Assembly: GCA_963575645.1 (NCBI GenBank)
Contig: OY754470.1
Span: 47,399,201 to 47,463,200, forward strand
Direction: 5' to 3'
Length of the DNA stretch: 64,000 bases
Origin: Xanthostigma xanthostigma
Lineage: Eukaryota > Arthropoda > Insecta > Raphidioptera > Raphidiidae
The notes under the pieces were generated by a model. That model worked only from the letters and a program-made list of their open reading frames with translations. It ran no database searches and was not told the origin of the DNA. Positions 58,297 to 64,000 of this stretch are shown piece after piece (the first letter of the stretch is position 1; every line of letters begins with the position of its first letter). The translations under genes and the position numbers were made by a program.

Positions 58297-58414
58297 CCTA
58301 TTTTATTATTGGTCCTTTCTTCGAAAACTTGACATATCCAACATATTTGTTTTCTAAACTTAACAAATCTATTGTTTGTTTTCAAAACTCGACAAAACCA
58401 AAAGTTTTTTATAA

Positions 58415-59085
58415 AAAAAAAAATTGGTTGTCTGTAAAGTCGGTTTACGGACGATAGTTTTACGTGATAACGTATTCCGTAAAACATAACCTAAACCTCC
58501 CAAAATTTGGTTTCAATCCGCTTATCCTTGGTGTCGGAATGATAAGAAATGTCAAAAGTGACGTTTGCAACTGTCAAAGTATTATGTTCTAATAATAATT
58601 AGTTATTCCAATACTTAACTTAGAAGGCGTTGCATTTCACAAAATACTAATGTCAAAAAATTGAATTAAACATTAGAAATGCAGCCGTTTTCATGTTAAG
58701 ACAAGACATACGTTATATTCTAATTTCCATGTACGGCAAACAAAGACGACCGACCGCGTCACGCCATGCATTAGACAACATTGCATTTATATTTTATACA
58801 GCTATTTTTCTATATAAATTTGTATAAAAAAACTGTTTAGGCAAATTCTGTTATACGAAATCTATGTAAAATGTTCTCCTCTTTCGTTTAAGACTGGTTT
58901 CAAACCGATCTGATTTAAATTGAGCGAGAAATTAGCAAAAAGCACGCACAGGGTCAGGCGGAACGTTACGCGTTACGAACGTTAGGAACGTTACGACCGT
59001 TACACTTTTTCGTGCATGCAGCCGGTGTTTTATCAATTTATAGGATTGGTGATTCATCAATTTATAAGACGTTATCACGTCAAAA
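58415..59085 (-). repeat. Repeat family F, copy 3
   Basis: Reverse-complement copy: AATTGGTTGTCTGTAAAG at the left, GACGTTATCACGTCAAAA at the right. The region 58960-59050 has several ACGTTA/GAACGTTACG units and a duplicated ATTGATGAATCACCAATCC-type block (59020-59065). Together with copy 2 it makes a 1.37-kb inverted structure. Confidence 0.7.
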
Positions 59086-59208
59086 AACTAACTATATAAA
59101 TATAAAATTCCACCGTCGGCTTATTTCCATACAAAGACTCAGAACTACTTAACGAGCCCAAAAACAAAACTAAGTTTATCAGTTCTACGATGTGGCTGTT
59201 TTTTATTG

Positions 59209-59446
59209 TCGGTGATCATTTTAGACGGCTGATCACGCCAAATACCGCCTGACCGAGCGAGCACTCGGTCGGACGTTACATCGGCGCTGGTCGGCTACTC
59301 GGTTGGAGCGACCGTCGTGATTGCGGTGACATGGAACAACATACGTTACTTTAGAACGTAGTTACCTCTTGTCAGATCACAGTGATCATTTTAGACGGCT
59401 GGTCACAGTGATTTTTTCATCGTGAAGCTACTTATTCCCAACTCTA
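59209..59446. mobile_element. Partial copy of the 45384 hAT family
   Basis: The right end CCCAACTCTA (59437-59446), the block TCACAGTGATTTTTTCATCG and one copy of the 71-bp unit are shared with 45384-46065. The left end is missing; a GATCATTTTAGACGGCT duplication marks the left border. Confidence 0.65.
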
Positions 59447-59989
59447 GTACAATGGTGTCTTGAATTCGATCGATTGATAATACGAAGACATTTTTTTTTT
59501 GTGTTTTTAAGATACGCCCATCTTTTCCGATTTTCTTGTTACATTCTGTATATGAAGTCCAATGCACCTCGTCCTTCGAACAATCAATGCTGATCAGTGA
59601 TCACTGATCAATAATCATCTACATTTGACACGAATAAATGTCGGTCAAACATTACAAAAAAAGCTGTAATACAACATTATTTTATTGAACAGATGTTTAT
59701 GGTTCATTCATTATTGCAACATTATTTGTCTCTATAGCATTTACACTTTGTCAATAGAATTATTGATACTTGCGAAAATTATTTAAAAAAAGTTCTGAAT
59801 AAAAGTGCAAACATTCAATAGATAATTTTTTCATACATCGTTGCCAAACTTTTAATACATTGATGTTTTTTGCAGGTTGCAATAGGGTCCTCAATTTAAT
59901 CAATGATTCTAATAAACTGTAACTAGAATCCTTTGTATATATCGTTACGGTCAATACCCGAATTCGGTGAATGACCGAAATAAATGCGC
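59447..59989. other. Intergenic DNA, no feature seen
   Basis: Includes a short TGATCAGTGATCACTGATCA palindrome at 59591-59610. Otherwise nothing recognised. Confidence 0.45.
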
Positions 59990-60137
59990 AAAACTAGTTT
60001 TGACCAACGAATATTGCCCAAACCCGAAATCTTACATTTAAACAGGTATTGACTGTCATAAAATGAGCAAAACTAGTTTTACGCATTTTCGATTAGACAA
60101 AACTAGTTCTGTTCATTTTTGAACGGACAGTACTAGT
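59990..60137. repeat. Cluster of ACTAGT palindromes
   Basis: AAAACTAGTTTT or close variants at 59990, 60069, 60099 and 60130, the last three spaced 30-31 bp apart. Each has GCGCA/GAGCA/GTTCA-type flanks. Could be a protein-binding array or subterminal repeats of an unrecognised element. Confidence 0.6.
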
Positions 60138-60597
60138 ATGGCATCGGAATCTTCTTTGGGTTTTTTAATTAACTTTTCCACATCAATGATACTTATTATA
60201 TCAAGGCGATTTATTCTTCTGTATTGTTTAGCAGAGGTTTTAATTCAGCTTTCAACAAATTTGCTTTTTTAACCTCGCTTAGTGTAGTAAGGTATTTATG
60301 TTTAGTCATAAAATTATGTTTCAGAAGCCTCCAATAGGCGAACTAGTTGAGACTCGAATTCATCTTGCATTTTTACTTAATTATTACACTGAATTATATT
60401 AATTATAATATTCAGGAGAACAACTCAATAGATAGGTACATAAACAAGAACATAACCCTACTTTTATTTGGGTTCGGACGTTGATTTAATGAATGCTGCA
60501 GCGATCTAGGGGCGGTGATGACCACAGATGCATTTGGGGGCGATGAATTCTGTGTTCAATAAATAGTTTCATAATTTCAAACTTCAATGTTTCTGGA
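60138..60597. other. Intergenic DNA, no feature seen
   Basis: Nothing recognised. Confidence 0.45.
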
Positions 60598-60599
60598 AC

Positions 60600-60694
60600 G
60601 AAACGTTAATGTATTGAATGTATATATTTGGTTGATAATTTTATTTATTGAAGAGTTCTAATCAGACGGTAATCAAAGATTTCAATGTTTCTAA
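60600..60694 (+). mobile_element. Single arm of the hammerhead-like foldback family
   Basis: GAAACGTTAATGTATTGAAT, TTGATAATTTTATTTATTGA and AGAGTTCTAATCAGACGGTA match the right arm of 34442-34600. The CTGAAGA core half is missing, so no ribozyme fold is possible. Confidence 0.65.
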
Positions 60695-61484
60695 TTTACA
60701 CCTTTCTTTACTACATTTTACGAAAAAGGTAGAAACATTAATACACGTATCTTTCTATTTAATTTCTATTAAAATTAAAAAAAAATAATTTCCAGGAGGC
60801 GCTGAGTAATATTTTTTCTGAATAGTATAGCCAAATTAGCAAAATATGTTTTGTTTTGCCAAAAAATCAGATGAATATATTTTTGGTTTTGTGTATCATT
60901 ATAATTTTTTCCTATCAGATTTTTCTTAGATTACTCATCTTTATATTGCTTAAACGCTAGTTATTACGTTATTAGGTGTATAAATTAAATACTTGCATGC
61001 TTGTATTTTATATACCTACTGTATACAGGCTGATTGGAAAGTCGTTATTACATTTTCAATTTTCTGATGTGGCAACATTTTTATTGACGCCCGCCCTATA
61101 ACTTTTTGTGATTATAAACCTATTTGCTACTTCGATGTATAATGCAGTACTACGTATTCATTCCTTTTTCTGTCACCACTTACAAATCTGGTTCAAAAAT
61201 AAACTTTGTTTTGCAATTTTGGTATGAACGGCTACAGATCGTTTGTACGGAACCCTCAGGGCGCGAGTTTTACTCGCACTTGTCCGTCTTTTTGGAATTT
61301 ACTCCTTAAGAAACGATTTTGAGTTATAAGGCCCGGTACGGAAATTTTATGAGTAGTAAAATCAATTGGTGAGGCATTACGCTCCACCGCTTCAAGTGTA
61401 GCGTTACGCAAACATATATATCTGTAGGATTTAACGTGACAAAGAATGAGATGGAATACATTACACAGCGTATCTAAGGAACTG
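60695..61484. other. Intergenic DNA with a dispersed motif
   Basis: 61245-61292 carries GTACGGAACCCTCAGGGCGC and ACTCGCACTTGTCCG, the inverted form of the 43713-43762 motif. No gene seen. Confidence 0.5.
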
Positions 61485-61504
61485 ACACACACACACACAC
61501 ACAC
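61485..61504. repeat. (AC)10 microsatellite
   Basis: Ten AC dinucleotides. Confidence 0.95.
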
Positions 61505-64000
61505 TAAAATTCGATCAGCTGTGGGGGCTAGTAGTCTAACGATTTATATTATTATTTATTTTTGTCCCAGTATAATTAATTTTTTTAATGTTTCATTACG
61601 TCGCGCCGTGTCGAATAGACATTGTTGGTATGGTGGTTTGTGGTAATTTCTAATATTCAGTTTAATGTTTTAAATTGAATTTATTTTTGAAATACATACC
61701 AATTTTCAAGCAGTTTGCAAAATAATGTAGGTATTTCGATTTGTCGAAGTTTTAGCAACAGTAACTTTCTAATCGTCTGTATGTGTGGGAATTATGCACC
61801 TGTGTATAAATTTAGCTTAGGTACTTATGTAGATGTGGCCTTGAAGGTCTCATATGTGCTTTCATCATGTTATATACATGTAGATATACATACTTTCCAT
61901 AACATTGTTTTTCTGACAGCGCTGCGGGCAAAATATTTCACCAGACACATTTCAAAGATACGCAGACATTTATTAATCAAATTATATTTGACATCTATAT
62001 TGCAAAAATTTTGTCTGTCAATTAAAATAATATCATTATTCATTATACAATGGGTTCTAGTTGCGCATCGACAAATGATTGAAATTTTGGGGCTTAATAC
62101 ACTGACGGTATTGGGGCATCATCATTGTTGCAAATAAATTCAGAGCAGCAACATGAGCGGGTTTTGTTTATTTAGTGAACCATTAATGGATTAAAGAAAA
62201 TAGTGCCACTTAAAATGCAAAGAATAAAAGCTGTTAAATAAACAAATATGATATTTTCGTTTGAGGACGTAGTCTGGTGTTCAGGTTTCGGAAAATCGAA
62301 TTTATTTTTTTTACATTTTTAGTAAGTATAATATATTGAGAAAATACTGTAAAAATTTTAGACCAAAATATTAAATATTTTCAAAGCTATAGCATATAGT
62401 CGAGAACAGCAACGCTCTTACGGTAAGACTCTTACCTGCTCTTACCTCGCAATTTTTATCACCTTACCCTTATACTCTCGCAGAGTGTAGCAAAAAAATT
62501 AGCAGAAAACGATGCCTTTGAAGAAACGGAAGGTTTACTATACACCAGGCATAGCTGATTAGTGTAAATATTTATTTTTTTGTAAGAAATCTGAAATCAA
62601 AACTTTAAACGCGTTTTTCTCAAAACTACGTTTTTGTACGCGACGCGGGTGATTGAAACAATTGTATACAACCGATTATTTTCAATTTTACACAGGGTAT
62701 TCTACACAACAATAGCTCCGTCCGGTACTAGAATTACTTAATTATAAAAATTATTTCTATTTTTTTAACCGATTTAGAACGACAAAATCACGATTTTCTC
62801 GTTGTTTTTTTAACCCTCCATTTTGTTATTAATCAAATAAAATGTTTATTTCTACTACGGGATAGAGCCACAAGCCTACGAAACAATAACCAATTTAATT
62901 TTTATAATTCAGATGACTCCAAGTGACGTTATCACCCGCGCTACCCACCTACCCCCATTTAAAGTTGTCTATTTAGGTTAAAAAACAATTATTAAATGCC
63001 GTCAAATTAACCAAAAAAAAATTTTTTTTCTTAGTTTACGATGTCAGTAAAAATATGTCACAAAATTGAAATGATTGTACATTATTTTGGTATTAAAAAA
63101 AATTTAAAAAAAAGGGTTGAAAACGAGTTTGAACATAGGATTACGTCCTTAAACAAACTGCAATAATGATGATAATATTTTACCAATTTGAAATCTCATT
63201 TAGCACGTTTTTTTAAATAATTATACGTACTAATTTCAGGAAATGATGTAGTTCACTAAATTGGCTCATTATTGATACAAAAAACAAAGTAATTAACGAA
63301 TTAAGTCACGAATATCATTATTTTTTCGTGACGAGAACTTGTTAAAAAATATAAAATACATACAAAAAAAATGTCACATGGTTGACAGAAATATTTTTGC
63401 AATTATAATATTGGTGCGTTATAAATTAAAGTGAACGTATTGAATTAATGTACTTTTGAAAGCAATATATTTTTATGAATGTTGTAAACAATGATTTTTA
63501 GTAGCTGATTTTTTTCAAATTTATTTATTGTGCATAGCAAAACATTTATCTAGGTTAAGATTAAGTATAAGTACTTTATAACACCTTTTTTAGATAAAAG
63601 ATAATCTGACTTAGGTAGTTGTTTATCTCTTGTTATTTATGCATGTAGGTATGGTAAATGGTAATGCATATGTACTAGGGTGTCCCATTGGTTAATGTTT
63701 TAGCATTGGAACTAAAAACATGCTCCCAAAATTTCAGCTTCCTAGATCAAACCTGTGAACGGCGCAAACCGAGTTTGTTTCCCATTTAATTCACATGGGA
63801 AAAACGACGTTTTTACTCAAACATGGTAGCTTGTAAGATTTTTTTTTTAATTTTTGATAGCAAGATTTTGTAGAGAATTAAATTTCCCACAAAAAAGGTC
63901 CTTAGTACTAAATCCGTAAATTCATTATTTTTAAAGATATGCTCGTTTAAACGTTAATTAATGAAATAAAATCCGATTTTTATGGGAATGTTTAAGCGAC
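61505..64000. other. AT-rich window end, no gene recognised
   Basis: A 140-codon plus-strand frame (61715-62137) has no recognisable domain and reads like AT-rich noncoding sequence. From about 63676, GGGTGTCCCATTGG may start another element that runs beyond the window. Confidence 0.45.

Noticed and set aside
59591-59610. TGATCA-rich palindrome as a regulatory site
   Set aside because: Short, isolated, and consistent with chance in repeat-rich DNA.
61715-62137. 140-codon plus-strand frame
   Set aside because: Longest unexplained plus-strand frame, but AT-biased composition, no recognisable domain, no splice or promoter context.
1-64000. LTR retrotransposon or endogenous virus
   Set aside because: No pair of long direct repeats with TG...CA ends, no primer-binding site, and no gag, pol or env-like frame seen.
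1-64000. CRISPR array or prokaryotic operon
   Set aside because: No regularly spaced direct repeats with unique spacers and no dense coding; sequence is eukaryotic.

Overview
This is 64 kb of AT-rich eukaryotic, animal-type DNA with no recognisable host protein-coding gene. The content points to an insect: many short non-autonomous Helitrons with A|TC...CTAG|T borders, tRNA-derived SINEs, 5'-truncated non-LTR retrotransposon tails, hAT, Tc1/mariner and pogo-like remnants, and several dispersed motifs that I associate with insect (especially lepidopteran) intergenic DNA. The order of insect cannot be settled from sequence alone. All longer reading frames were checked. The only ones with recognisable protein signal belong to mobile elements: LINE C-termini at 2855-3056, 14118-14515 and 22989-23359, a hAT transposase tail at 29483-29581, and a Tc1/mariner-type transposase fragment at 55251-55826. 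All are broken.

Layout. 0-6 kb: a Helitron holding a perfect 59-bp-arm palindrome, a TA-flanked MITE, two more inverted-repeat elements, a LINE tail and a tRNA-derived SINE. 6.3-10.3 kb: a foldback element with hammerhead-ribozyme-like motifs, next to a 3.5-kb TTAA-flanked insertion that split one more repeat unit. 10.3-18.6 kb: pogo-like ends, a weak promoter/exon candidate (11.4-12.0 kb), a Helitron, a LINE insertion with a clean target duplication, and a second SINE copy. 18.6-26 kb: a 630-bp foldback, Helitrons (one carrying a tRNA-Lys-like sequence), a LINE tail and hAT-type MITEs. 26-37 kb: dispersed repeats, a hAT element inserted in another repeat, a 1.06-kb inverted-repeat element with a second one nested inside, a second hammerhead-like foldback, and tandem Helitrons. 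37-44 kb: mostly featureless AT-rich DNA, a repeat array, a large foldback, a hAT MITE and a Helitron. 44-46 kb: two hAT-type elements with 8-bp target duplications, one containing both a SINE and a 71-bp tandem repeat. 46-54 kb: sparse. 54-60 kb: inverted-repeat elements, the transposase fragment, the second tRNA-Lys-carrying Helitron, and two copies of one repeat family facing each other. 60-64 kb: sparse.

The elements do not form a pathway. The informative relationships are historical: nesting, target duplications and empty sites that order the insertions. The most interesting items are the Helitron family that acquired a tRNA-Lys cassette (with an empty site visible in a sister copy), the hammerhead-like motifs in the foldback family, and the TTAA insertion whose pre-integration site is preserved elsewhere in the window. 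I found no convincing new multi-gene system.
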